A DNA stretch of 64,000 nt from Nipponacmea schrenckii. Lineage: Eukaryota > Mollusca > Gastropoda > Lottiidae. The notes beneath the pieces are model-generated. The model was not told the DNA's origin. It was given only the letters and a program-made list of their open reading frames with translations, and did not search any database. The translations under genes were made by a program, and so were the position numbers. The DNA is taken from positions 1,860,001 to 1,924,000 of the forward strand of contig JAUJPP010000006.1 of assembly GCA_030562195.1 (NCBI GenBank). The letters are read 5' to 3'. Shown in pieces: positions 37,001 through 49,903 of this stretch (the stretch's first letter is position 1; the number at the start of each line of letters is the position of its first letter).

Positions 37001-38950
37001 TTGGACTGGATAAACTTGGTTGCATTTTCAACTTCTTCATAACTCGCCCTGAAATCCAACATTTCAGATGAAAAATGCGAAAAGCTGTAATAGCTCGTTG
37101 ATAAATATCTACCATAATTTTCAATGTAAAAGTTAGGTGTTGATATTCTGAAGTCCTGAATACTATCAGGCAACACTTCTTGTTAAAATATTTTATTGGT
37201 TGAAATTCTTATTATTATTATTATTATTATGAGGTAGTGACGTATTAGGTGTTATGAGAGATACTCTCCTATAGAAACACTGGCCTAGGTCACAAGTATT
37301 AGGTGTTTTAAGAGATACTCTCCTATAGAAGCACCTAGGTCACAAGTATTAGGGTTTATAAGAGATACTCTCCTATAAAAGCACTGGCCTAGGTCACAAG
37401 TATTAGGGTTTATAAGAGATACTCTCCTATAGAAACACTGGCCTAGGTCACAAGTAATAGGTGTTATAAGAGATACTCTCCTATAAAAGCACTGGCCTAG
37501 GTCACAAGTATTAGGTGTTATAAGAGATACTCTCCTATAGAAGCACTGGCCTAGGTCACAAGTATTAGGTGTTATAAGAGATATTCTCCTATAAAAGCAC
37601 TGGCCTAGGTCACAAGTATTAGGGTTTATAAGAGATACTCTTCTATAGAATCACTGGTCTAGGTTACAAGTATTAGGTGTTATAAGAGATACTCTCCTAT
37701 AGAAACACTGGCCAGAGTCAAACGCAGATAAATTATATCGCTCAAATACATTTACGCCATTCTTGAGAACTACAATTTTGTCCAATTTTAGCTACAGTAT
37801 CACTTTGAATGTCATTAAAAAGATTGAAACAAGTGACCGAGAGACTGAGATAAATTCTTTAATTTTTTATTTGATTATGAATTTGTTTTATCATTTTAAT
37901 TAAATTGATATTTTACCGACACAGTCTTCATTAGCCCATAAGTTGCAGCAGAGTAGGAAGTAAAACTCCATTCATTTCATTTCTATTAAAAACCGTCTGT
38001 CTTCATTAGCTTTAGCTCATTATGTGCAGAAAAGTGGCACGTAAAATTCCATTCATTTCATTTGTATTACAAACAGTCTGTCTTCATTCGCCCATAAGGT
38101 GCAGAAGAGTAGGAAGTAAAACTCCATTCATTTCATTTCTATTAAAAACAGTCTGTCTTCATTAGCTTTAGCTCATTATGTGCAGAAAAGTGGCACGTAA
38201 AATTCCATTCATTTCATTTGTATTACAAACAGTCTGTCTTCATTCGCCCATAAGGTGCAGAAGAATAGGACGTAAAACTCCATTCATTTCATTTCGAAAT
38301 TCGTAAACCTTTATACTCTGAAAACATAGAATGGACTGATCGTGTTTCCTTTTATGATACTCCCCGGATTAATAAAACATATCTATGTTTCAATGTTAAT
38401 TTATAAATTTGTCAACTCAGCCTTTTTAAGTCTAATAGTTGTATTTCTACTTGCACGTTGTTATTTGTGTTATATACATGTTATAGAACGTGGAGTGAGT
38501 GACACATATCTCGGCTCAATATAAGGCTGCTACATAATCGTTAAGGTTTAAATAATAGGACAGAAAACTTAGCGTGCGTGCAAGGTCGAGATATTTTGAA
38601 GTTCTAAATTAAAAAGTGCAATCGAGACAAGATTTGAAGATTCAGACAGTTACTGGGCTATACTAGTAATATAATTATAACTGCGAAAAAGATAAGATTA
38701 ACCAAGACTACTAATAACCTGTTTTCCAGACGTATTAACCCTGTGGGTTACAATTGATGCTGAATAAATTCTTATCTGGCAGAGGCCAATAATATGAAAT
38801 AAGAGAATCAAAATGAGAAAGCCTTTTCATAGAAAATGTCTCGATAATTCAGACAACCAGACTGAAAGTTTTACACTCAGTGGTGAAAATTAATCCTTTT
38901 TTTTACCGACAATTATCTCAAATAACCATATACCTACCAGTTTCGGTCAT
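34055..38950 (-). CDS. PNP: Purine nucleoside phosphorylase, complete
   Basis: Six exons on the minus strand: 38934-38950, 36879-37048, 35657-35760, 35029-35204, 34559-34749 and 34055-34257. They give an 861-nt frame encoding 286 residues (human PNP has 289). All five introns are GT-AG with matching phases (2, 1, 0, 2, 1). The first exon holds only 17 coding bases (MTETG plus two bases). The enzyme cleaves inosine and guanosine with phosphate to base and ribose-1-phosphate in cytosolic purine salvage. The trimeric-PNP active site is present: phosphate-site GSGLG with Ser35, Arg86 and His88; Tyr90 and Glu91; Glu203 in GPSFET; Met221; Asn245; and His259 in NHEEV. These match human Ser33, Arg84, His86, Tyr88, Glu89, Glu201, Met219, Asn243 and His257. 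Human Phe85 is Ser87 here. Downstream exons are firm; the short first exon is inferred from phase and position. Confidence 0.93.
37205..37715. repeat. 54-bp tandem repeat in PNP intron 1
   Basis: About nine copies of a 54-bp unit with 'agagatactctcctatagaa' and 'cactggcctaggtcacaagt'. It is preceded by a short TTA microsatellite. Confidence 0.85.
37919..38298 (-). repeat. Tandem SINE tails in PNP intron 1
   Basis: About five successive copies of the SINE 3' end, each with 'gtctgtcttcatt', 'gtgcagaa' and 'aactccattcatttcatttc'. Heads are missing. Tail-only tandem growth suggests local duplication and not repeated insertion. Confidence 0.7.
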
Positions 38951-38970
38951 GAATGTATAAGATTCTGAAA

Positions 38971-39922
38971 CTGAATAAGAGGCAGAATGGGAATAAGAGG
39001 CTGAATGGGAATAAGAGGCAGAATGGGAATAAGAGGCAGAATGGGAATAAGAGGCTGAATGGGAATAAGAGGCAGAATGGGAATAAGAGACAGAATGGGA
39101 ATAAGAGGCAGAATGGGAATAAGAGGCTGAATGGGAATAAGAGGCAGAATGGGAATAAGAGGCAGAATGGGAATAAGAGGCTGAATGGGAATAAGAGGCA
39201 GAATGGGAATAAGCGGCAGAATGGGAATAAGAGGCAGAATGGGAATAAGATGCAGAATGGGAATAAGATGCAGAATGGGAATAAGCGGCAGAATGGGAAT
39301 AAGCGGCAAAATGGGAATAAATGGGAATAATGGGAATAAGCGGCAGAATGGGAATAAGAGGCAGAATGGGAATAAGATGCAGAATGGGAATAAGGTGCAG
39401 AATGGGAATAAGAGGCAAATTGGAATAAGAGGCAAAATGGGAATAAGAGGCAGAATGGGAATAAGAGACAGAATGGGAATAAGAGACAGAATGGGAATAA
39501 GAGGCAGAATGGGAATAAGATGCAGAATGGGAATAAGAGGCAGAATGGGGATAAGCGGCAGAATGGGAATAAGAGGCAGAATGGGAATAAGATGCAGAAT
39601 GGGAATAAGAAGCAAAATGGGAATAAGAGGCAGAATGGGAATAAGATGCAGAATGGGAATAAGAGGCAAATTGGAAATAAGAGGCAAAATGGGAATAAGA
39701 GGCAGAATGGGAATAAGCGGCAGAATGGGAATAAGAGGCAGAATGGGAATAAGATGCAGAATGGGAATAAGATGCAGAATGGGAATAAGAGGCAAAATGG
39801 GAATAAGAGGCAGAATGGGAATAAGAGGCAGAATGGGAATAAGATGCAGATTTGGAATAAGATGCAGAATGGGAATAAGAGGCAAAATGGGAATAAGAGG
39901 CAAAATGGGAATAAGAGGCAAT
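38971..39922. repeat. 18-bp minisatellite just upstream of the PNP start codon
   Basis: About 53 copies of 'aataagaggcagaatggg' and near variants. It begins about 20 bp upstream of the PNP ATG (38950). In PNP sense the unit is pyrimidine-rich (TTATTCCCATTCTGCCTC) and has no ATG. The 18-bp period keeps up to five frames open; these are artefacts. Confidence 0.95.
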
Positions 39923-39929
39923 AGGAGAA

Positions 39930-41677
39930 ATTAAAAAATGAGAATAATTGAAATAACATATGGGGATACATCCATTTATTGCCCTATAATGCTGTACTGC
40001 ACTACTCTTTGTTAAAAAAAGCGTATATAGAACTTTGAATAAATTTTGGTAAACACTCACATATTTATAGCCGTATTTCACTCTTATTAAAAAATTTTGT
40101 CCTTACAAAATCGAACGTCAAAAAAGTGAAGTCTGCCTATTATTACAACTTGGTTTGTTGACGCATGTCCTCTAATGCTATATTGTGCATTACAATCTCG
40201 ATATCATGACGTGTCTCTCAAAATATAGGGAATTCCGAGATATAAATAGTATTCCTCGAAAAGCTCAATCACGGATATCGACCTCAACTTATTTGTCATC
40301 CGTTTCCATGTTAATAATCACAAATTCAACCTTCTATAACTTTCTCCAGAAATGAAGCTTATAACTTTCATTATATGTCACATTAACCTCAACATTTTAT
40401 CGACTGCCGCTGCACATAAAGCGTCTATATTTAGAATTATCATAAACAAAAAATTGAAAAGAAAATGTAGGTTGAGACATCAAATTTAAAATCAAGACAA
40501 AATCAGTCAAATATAAGCATGCAAAAAATATAATTGTGTCCTATACGTTGATCTTTGTATCATAATCAAAAATAATTGTAAATGTTGTGTTTAATGTCAA
40601 GCCACTTTAGTTAGGTCAAACCAGAGGATGTACGGAAACTGCCGAGGATTACCGAAATAATTGATTTGACTTAAATTGATTCAAGTGGAATATAGGACTA
40701 TCATGCAAATAGTCTTCCGAAGTTGTAGAACTATACAAAAAAAAAATGATGGAATTCCTTCAAATATAGCGGACTTCAAATCAGAAACATCGTTCAAAAG
40801 ATTATCTTCCCGCAACTCAACCGACTAGATTTGTTTATTGATTGTTGGTAATGAAAACCTTGTTATAATACAATACGAGGCTTCGAGAAAAACACGAACA
40901 TATAGCGGCACGTCAATGTCTGATTTTTAGTTTTAATTTGGTGACGATTATATTACGTTTACAATAACACTGATCTTAAAAGAAGGTGTATGGGTCTTGA
41001 GTAGTGAGGGTTGAGATGTTACAGGATTTAATTTCGGCTGGATGGATGGAGGTAGTATAGGACTAGCTGTAATAGTCTATATGAGTGTACGTTGTTGATT
41101 TGAAATAATGTATTTATTTTAATATATTATTAAACCTAATTTGTGCAGCGAGTAAAAAGGCTGTCTTTATTTCAATAAGTCATACGGAGTAAAGAATTTA
41201 TTTGTAATATGAACTCAAATCTTATTATGAAAATATATAGCCTACCTGTAAACAGCTGATATTTTAACAAACAAAAGCCGTAATAAATTACAAACTTACG
41301 AAATCGTTGTTATGACCCTCTGTTTTGAGTACACTGTGTTATTATTTAAATATTGCCCAGTCATTATTAAGATCAAAGAAGATCAAAGCAGGTGGCTGGA
41401 GTGTAATAATATGGTTGTTGAATAGGGTCAGAAAAAGTTTGGAAGTTGAATTGTGAAGATGTGCTTGTTAGTTCAGTCTGTGTTTTAGGATTAGATTGAT
41501 CAGTTTAAATTGTGAAACAATTGGTTATATAGGAATATAGTTGGATGATGAATTTAAGTCATGTAGAAACTCCAGCCAACTGCATTATCTGTGAAATGTG
41601 TGAAATGTGAATCAGTGAATTATGAGTCAAAGATTTGATTTAAACTATTTAGTTAAGACTGTATTGAAACCTTTAAT
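39930..41677. other. AT-rich region upstream of PNP
   Basis: No exon, RNA gene or clear repeat was seen. It may contain the PNP promoter if transcription starts beyond the minisatellite. Confidence 0.4.
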
Positions 41678-42135
41678 ATGATGTTAATTAAAGATATATT
41701 GTTAAACTGGGTTACTTTCTGTTACTTTCACCATAAGCTTTATGAGTCCTTTGCACGTAACATCGTGAAAAATGAAATACATAGAACACCATATCAGAGA
41801 AAAACATCCACTTTATTCAGGATCAGTGTTCATAGACTCAAGATAGAAACTGGTAGATATGACAAAATTCCTGTAGAAAACAGATTATATGATAAATAGT
41901 GCTCAGTTGATCTGATGCAATAAACCACAGACAGGTTGTTAATTGATACATGTAATGTATTGGAGGGTGAGATTCATCATTTACTGCCTTGTGAATACTT
42001 AAAAAATGAGAGAAAATAGTTATTTGAAAATATTTCTAATAAGAATTGGCATGTAAGAAATTATACAGCCTCTGTATCGAAGCAAGTGACAAAAGAACTG
42101 TGCTATGAGTAATGCGCTTTAATTGTAAAATTAAT
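41678..42135 (+). pseudogene. LINE ORF2 C-terminal relic
   Basis: A frame reads FRISVHRLKIETGRYDKIP and then ENRLYDK. After a stop, the same style continues as GEIHHLLPCEYLKNERK, followed by another stop and LFEN. This is the C-terminal, cysteine-containing tail common to non-LTR retrotransposon reverse transcriptases (R-x-C..C....E...H.L..C). The stops and missing cysteines show it is dead. The reverse-transcriptase core was not found upstream. Confidence 0.6.
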
Positions 42136-44190
42136 GTTATTTCGAGAGACTACCAGAAGTTTGTTTTGTCTATTTTAATCAAAACCTGCCCTTAATGCAA
42201 AATTATCTAACTATAAATAACTGTGATATGGAAATTTGGTTTTTTATTTTATGGGGTTCCTGGTTATGCCATCTGTCTCTAATCTCTGTATTCAAATACT
42301 CAATATTTTAATAGGATTCCCTACCAAGACTTGACATATCTTTATATAGACAGCAGAAATTTCTATTATTGTTGAATAAAAACAACACGTTTTATAACTT
42401 TTTAATTCTAAAATATACACAATAATAATATATTCATTCAAGCTACTAAATAGATGACTCTGCCTTTCTGTTAGGTTTGAGTGTTGTACACTATCATTTC
42501 ATCCCAATCTTTCTATAACTTTCTTCTGGTATCATACCTACAAATATAAAACAAACCAAGTGTTAATTATTTATAAAATATACCATCAATACCCCACTGC
42601 TTGTATTGAAGCTCCACTGTGTTCACAATAATCAATTTGACAATTTTTATTTTTTATTTTCGATCTATATATACCACATTTGTAACTGAATCAATCAAAT
42701 GACCTAAATTAGGAATGCCTAGTCGCGACTTTTCGCCTAAACTAAATGAAATAATTTAAAATCAATCATCATCATTTACCAAAACCAAACTTGAATATAT
42801 TTTATCTGTTAAAAAAGATTAATCTTCAAAATCAAGCTTCAATTTTTGTAACAATTCTATAAAAATCAGTGGCCTAAAGGACATGAAGATATGTTTAAAT
42901 AGAAACATAGGTGGTTACACTAATTCAATATGGCGTATTAAATTAGCAAATTTCGTCTGAACAGGAAACAGAATTAAAAGTAAAAAATATTTCAGATTGG
43001 AATTGGCAATTAAATTTCGAACAATCTAAATTAGTTATCAATTTCAAAATATCGCATAACATGTATCGCAAAATTTAAAGTTTTTGATATTTCTATGGTT
43101 TATAGAATTTAGGAATCTATGTGTAAGTGTGTTAAGGTTAGGTGTAGAGTTAGGATTAATGTTAAAGTATGCAGAGGCAAAGAATAATTATTCCAATATA
43201 GATTCCTAAATTTGACAGACCACAGAAGTTTAACATTGAAATATATTCCAATGAAATATTTGAAATTTAACCATTCTATGAATTTAAGAAATTTGAAAGA
43301 TATCAAAGTGAATTGAACAGAAATTTGGTGAAGTCAAAAATATTCTTTGGTTATTTCTAACCATTACAAGTTCATAACTTGTAAAACAGAAGTTTCATTG
43401 AAAAACTAAAGGAACAGGGATAAATATAATTTTCTTACTGCCATAAGATTGAAACCGAATACAAATAGGGTATATATTAAATAATAAAACTCAATTCAAA
43501 GAGAAAAGCTCATCTTGTTCTCTCGACAACTGTTTCTGATATTCAATAGAACATCAAAACTTGAAGTGAACTCACTGAACAGTAGTGGGAAGCAGTCATG
43601 GTATTGATGGTATCCATATAAATATCAATAAGTCAAATTTAAATAAGACATACTTATTTACATATAGAGAAATATAAATTGACCAATGTCAACAAAATAA
43701 ATCCCTTTAAGCCAATCATTGTATAAACAATAATATTATATATAGTTCTCAATTTCTGACTGTAATATTTTTTGAAGTTCTCTAGCACACTCATAATTCT
43801 AGTCCACCCTGCTGTAAATGGGTACAGATAATCTGGGAAGTACAATGTTAGAAAAGTTTAGCCAAGGATCAGCTGATAGAAATAATCTTTATTTGTTAAC
43901 CTAAGTTTTCCCTGTACAATATAGTTCTTTCTTTCCTTTTTATTTTTATAAAGCCATTTTAAATCATTAAACTATAGACAATACTAAAACATATCGTTAA
44001 ATCAATTTATCTTATCTTTCTAAAACAAAATTTTTATCCATTCAAAAAGTTCTAAAAAGATTAGATTACTTTTTTTTAGTTCTGAACAATGTCCAATATC
44101 CAAATCTCTACTTAAAATAGAAGTCAGTATGTTGCAGAAACACAATAAAGAGATTGATATTCAAATGGTTGTTACACGATGCTATCACTT
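42136..44190. other. AT-rich stretch without a firm gene
   Basis: At 42497-42531 the minus strand has an acceptor-like 'atttgtag' followed by a short open stretch to a stop, which might be the terminal exon of the gene whose exons lie at 49684-49903. Phase is ambiguous, so it is not called. Nothing else is supportable. Confidence 0.35.
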
Positions 44191-44399
44191 AATGGTCTTA
44201 ATTCCACAATTTAGTATGTCACCCGAGAGACGCAGGACCTGCCCATGTTTGACCGCCTTTATCAATTGAGCACATGAAAACTGAGAATAATTTAGCAAAA
44301 AAATCTGGCACTAGTCTAGATTTGATCCCCCTGAAGCAAGGTATAAAATATAAAATGTCATTTGATTTTGAAAAGATCTAATCTGCGACCGTAGGACTT

Positions 44400-45240
44400 C
44401 ATGACCACACCTACTCAGTACCGCCCTGCAGTAATAGTGGCCCCCACACCTACCACATGCTTGCCTTCAGCTGTCATGCAGGCCGCCGTCCCCTATCCAG
44501 TTTAGTAAAAAACAACATCATCAATCTTATAGCCATTCCTAAAGAGGGAGAATTCCTAATATATAAGACTGAAATCTGTCCAGTTAAAGCCAAAGTTTAG
44601 TTTTAGACAACTCCCCTTATCCTAAAGAAGTTGAATTAAAAACCAAAGCCCCTGTTGAACTTGGAAATACACTCATACTTGAAGTTGATTTCATGTTGAG
44701 TGACTAAAATATTGTCCACATAAAATCAACCTTTATAAATCTGAGAGCTTTAAACATTCATTCTTTACGTCTTATATGATACACAGCTCATCAGATTATA
44801 GCCACAGTGGGGGTAAGAATTGAATTAAGAAGAAAAAATTTGGCCAGACTTCCCTTATAACCTAAAGAAGTCATCTTTTTTCTTCAAACAAAATAGAATT
44901 TTAAGATTGACTTGTATAAAACACATTCACACATTTACTGAAAAGTTCAACAGGCAGCATAAATAAACCCAATAGATTCTCAGATTTAAGTGTCCCGTTC
45001 TCTAGGAAGTTTTACAAGGAGCCCTGTTACGTTTCGGAGAAATTATGCTTTTTATCGTTCTAGTGGATAGGATCCTATATCGTAACCATGGGAAGATCCC
45101 GTTAAGAATGGGAAGAAGATTTGTAATTAACAGAATGTAACAACCAATATGATTACTCTCTTAATATTGATTCTAATGTCCTATTTTCTTGTAAACAAAT
45201 GTTCTCCGATCAATGTCATGGTTTGATCCCGTTTTATGCT
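44400..45240. repeat. Third, partial copy of the duplicated block
   Basis: Matches 47340-47935 and 53510-53870 ('caactccccttatcctaaag', 'tgatttcatgttgagtgact') and extends into sequence shared only with 47700-47935 ('aaccatgggaaga'). It leads directly into the 38-bp satellite. Confidence 0.75.
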
Positions 45241-46637
45241 GTGGTTATATTCAAAATTGTTGCATTGTCATTCCTAACCATATACTAGTATTATAACATT
45301 ATCATTCCTTCAGTTTTATTCCTATCATATATTATAACATTATCATTTCTTCAGTTTTATTATCATATATAATAACATTATCATTCCTTCAGTTTTATCA
45401 TCATATATTATAACATTATCATTCCTTCAGTTTTATTATCATATATTATAACATTATCATTCCTTCAGTTTTATTTCTATCATATATTATAACATTATCA
45501 TTCCTTCAGTTTTATTATCATATATTATAACATTATCATTCCTTCAGTTTTGTTATCATATATTATAACATTATCATTCCTTCAGTTTTATTATCATATA
45601 TAATAACATTATCATTCCTTCAGTTTTGTTATCATATATTATAACATTATCATTCCTTCAGTTTTATTATCATATATTATAACATTATCATTCCTTCAGT
45701 TTTATTATCATATATTATAACATTATCATTCCTTCAGTTTTGTTATCATATATTATAACATTATCATTCCTTCAGTTTTATTATCATATATTATAACATT
45801 ATCATTCCTTCAGTTTTATCATCATATATTATAACATTATCATTCCTTCAGTTTTGTTATCATATATTATAACATTATCATTCCTTCAGTTTTATTACCA
45901 TATATTATAACATTATCATTTCTTCAGTTTTATTATCATATATTATAACATTATCATTCCTTCAGTTTTATTATCATATATTATAACATTATCATTCCTT
46001 CAGTTTTATTATCATATATTATAACATTATCATTCCTTCAGTTTTATCATCATATATTATAACATTATCATTCCTTCAGTTTTATCATCATATATTATAA
46101 CATTATCATTCCTTCAGTTTTATTATCATATATTATAACATTATCATTCCTTCAGTTTTATTATCATATATTATAACATTATCATTCCTTCAGTTTTACT
46201 ATCATATATTATAACATTATCATTCCTTCAGTTTTATTAACATATATTATAACATTATCATTCCTCAGTTTTATTATCATATATTATAACATTATCATTC
46301 CTTCAGTTTTATTATCATATATTATAACATTATCATTCCTTCAGTTTTATTATCATATATTATAACATTATCATTCCTTCAGTTTTATATCATATATTAT
46401 AACATTATCATTCCTTCAGTTTTATTATCATATATTATAACATTATCATTCCTTCAGTTTTATTATCATATATTATAACATTATCATTCCTTCAGCTTTA
46501 TTATCATATATTATAACATTATCATTCCTTCAGTTTTATTACCATATATTATAACATTATCATTCCTTCAGTTTTATTATCATATATTATAACATTATCA
46601 TTCCTTCAGTTTTATTATCATATATTATAGCATTATC
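45240..46637. repeat. 38-bp satellite array 1
   Basis: About 37 copies of a 38-bp unit, 'cattccttcagttttattat' plus 'catatattataacattat'. Variation is mostly single substitutions. The array ends where duplicated block A begins. Confidence 0.95.
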
Positions 46638-47934
46638 AAACCAAAAAGATTCCTAGTTTTGATTATAAAGTTATTGAAAATATTAAATAGAAATAATAAT
46701 AATATTGGGGATAAAAATAATATATAAAATAAAAAATAGAAATAGTGAAAAGTATCTCTGGTAGAATATAACACTTTGTCCTTGACATTGGTATATCTAC
46801 CGTCTGATAAAATCCACAGGGACAGACTGAACTAAAAGTTAAAAGTTGTATCTGTTTATTTTGCATTAATAATATTAGGAATAATAATAACAGGATAAAA
46901 ATAAAAAATAACAGGGACAAAAATAATAAAGAAAATAAAACAGTGAATAGTATCTCAGGTAGAATATAGCAACTGTCCTCAACCATTGATCATGGCACGA
47001 TTTTAAAGCCGCACTTAAGGTTAGACATGTGAATATCTACCGTCTGATAAAATCCACAGGGACAAACCTAACCATGGCACTCCAGTCTTGATTTGAAACC
47101 TCTCAAGGAATTGATCAAATAAATAATGTCAGATTTATAAGGTTTCTAATCTTTGCCGTGGGTCACATGACACTACCTTCGAGGATCATGCAGCAAAGTG
47201 GCCCCTCACCTACTACATGACCACTTCCAGAGTGATTCTGACCGACCATCCAATTTAGCAAATGACAATAACTAATTCATCCAAACTGTGAGAGGGGATT
47301 TTCTAAAATAAGACTTTACATTAAGTACCATTGACTTACAATTTTGACAACTCCCCTTATCCTAAAGAAGTTGTATTTATAAACAAAGCCCCTGTTGAAC
47401 TTGGAAATACACTCATACTTGAAGTTGATTTCATGTTGAGTGACTAGAATATTGACCACATAAAATCAACCTTTATAAATCTGAGAGCTTTAAACATTCA
47501 TTCTTTACATCTTATATGATACACAGCTCTGTTTAAATAGCCACGGGGGGAAAAATTTGAACTAAAAAAATTTGAGGCTTCCTTATAACCTAAGAATATT
47601 TTTCTCTTAAACAAGATAGGAATATTAAAAAATTTGACTTAAAAACACATTACACAGGTGACTGAAAAGTTCAACAGGCAGATAAATAAAACAGTAATAG
47701 ATTCTCAGATTCAAGTGTTCCCTTCTCTGGAAGTTTTAAAGGGCCCTGTTCCCTTCAAGGATTAGCTTTTTATCCTTCTGGGGATAGAATATCGTAACCA
47801 TGGGAAGACCTTTTAAGAATGGGAAGAAGATTTGAATTACGGGAATGTGAAACCAATATGAATACTCTCTTACTAGATTCTGATGTCCTATTTTCTTGTA
47901 ACAAATGTTTTCTGATCAATGTAAATGTTGCCTA

Positions 47935-49500
47935 CCAATATATTATAACATATCTTCCTAGTTTTATTATCATATATTATCAGTATCATTCCTTCATTTT
48001 ATTGTCATATATAATAACATTATCATCCTTTAGTTTTGTCATATATTATAAATATCATTCTTTCAGTTTTATTATCATATATTATAACATTATACCTTAA
48101 AGTTTTATTATCATATATTATAACATTATCCTTTCAGTTTTATTATTATATTAAACATAATCATTCCTTTAGTTTTATTTCATATAATAACATTTCATTC
48201 CTTCAGTTTTATTATCATATATGATTACAAAAAACATTATCATTCCTTCACTTTTATTATCATATATTATAACATTATCATTCCTTCAGTTTTATTATCA
48301 TATATTATAACATTATCATTCCTTCAGTTTTATTATCATATATTATAACATTATCATTCCTTCAGTTTTATTATCATATATTATAACATTATCATTCCTT
48401 CAGTTTTATTATCATATATTATAACATTATCATTCCTTCAGTTTTATTATCATATATTATAACATTATCATTCCTTCAGTTTATTATCATATATTATAAA
48501 ATTATCATCCCTTCAGTTTTATTATCATATATTATAACATTATCATTCCTTCAGTTTTATTATCATATATTATAAACATTATCACCCTTCAGTTTTATTA
48601 TCATATATTATAACATTATCATTCCTTCAGTTTTATTATTATATATTATAACATTATCATTCCTTCAGTTTTATTATCATATATTATAACATTATCATTC
48701 CTTCAGTTTTATTATCATATATTATAACATTATCATTCCTTCAGTTTTATTATCATATATTATAACATTATCATTCCTTCAGTTTTATTATCATATATTA
48801 TAACATTATCATTCCTTCAGTTTATTATCATATATTATAACATTATCATTCCTTCAGTTTTTTTTTTTCCCCAAATTTTACATATATTATAACATTATCA
48901 TTCCTTCAGTTTTATTATCATATATTATAACATTATCATTCCTTCAGTTTTATTATCATATATTATAACATTATCATTCCTTCAGTTTTATTATCATATA
49001 TTATAACATTATCATTCCTTCAGTTTTATTATCATATATTATAACATTATCTTTCCCTTTCAGTTTTATTATCATATATTATAACATTATCATTCCTTCA
49101 GTTTTATTATCATATATTATAACATTATCATTCCTTCAGTTTTATTATCATATATTATAACATTATCTTTCCCTTTCAGTTTTATTATTATATATTATAA
49201 CATTATCATTCCTTCAGTTTTATTATCATATATTATAACATTATCTTTCCCTTTCAGTTTTATTATCATATATTATAACATTATCATTCCTTCAGTTTTA
49301 TTATCATATATTATAACATTATCATTCCTTCAGTTTTATTATCATATATTATAACATTATCATTCCTTTAGTTTTATTATCATATATTATAACATTATCA
49401 TTCTTTCAGTTTTATTATCATATATTATAACATTATCATTTCTTCGGTTTTATTATCATATATTATAAGATTATCTTTCCCTTAAAGTTTTATTACAATA
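47935..49500. repeat. 38-bp satellite array 2
   Basis: About 40 copies of the 38-bp unit. The first 300 bp are badly eroded by deletions, while the rest is regular. One unit near 48860 has a T/C homopolymer insertion. Confidence 0.9.
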
Positions 49501-49683
49501 TTAAGGCTTTAAAATTCCTTCAATTATCATTTTATTATAAATATTTTAATAATATTTGATCAAAACATTTATTATTGCTAAACATCCTACAAATTATTCT
49601 ACTGTTTGTATATACCTAGTTCCAAATTTAGCAACATACATTGTATATATATTAAGGAATTTTTTAAACTTAATTTAACCTAC

Positions 49684-49903
49684 CTCAGAATACAACTGAA
49701 TTCCTTTTGGTTTGTAGATGAATCCTCCTTTTTGATGTATAGCTGTAAAATAAAGAACGTTTTTTTAAAGTCTAAGATGCTAAAAAACAGCTTACTGGTT
49801 TGTTCTATGCGCAAAAACAACTTCGTCGATAAAACTGGGGCATTGGCATTCTTAGCAGTTTTGTTGGTGACTACATTCACAAAGTTGCCTTTCAGATTCT
49901 TGC
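49684..49903 (-). CDS. Two putative exons of an unidentified gene (copy A)
   Basis: The minus strand shows an exon at 49796-49903 (108 nt, phase 1 in, phase 1 out, donor A|gtaagc) and a second at 49684-49742 (59 nt, acceptor 'ttttacag', donor GAG|gtaggt). Joined in phase they read through without a stop, for example GNFVNVVTNKTAKNANAP, then FLRIEQT, then IHQKGGFIYKPKGIQLYSE. No family is recognised. The case rests on paired splice sites, matching phase and an intact frame in both copies. Other exons of the gene were not identified. Confidence 0.45.

Noticed and set aside
38918..40081. Open frames of up to 387 codons (SYSHSA, PILPLI, NGNKRQ)
   Set aside because: Products of the 18-bp minisatellite. 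Only the last few codons of the longest overlap the real PNP first exon.
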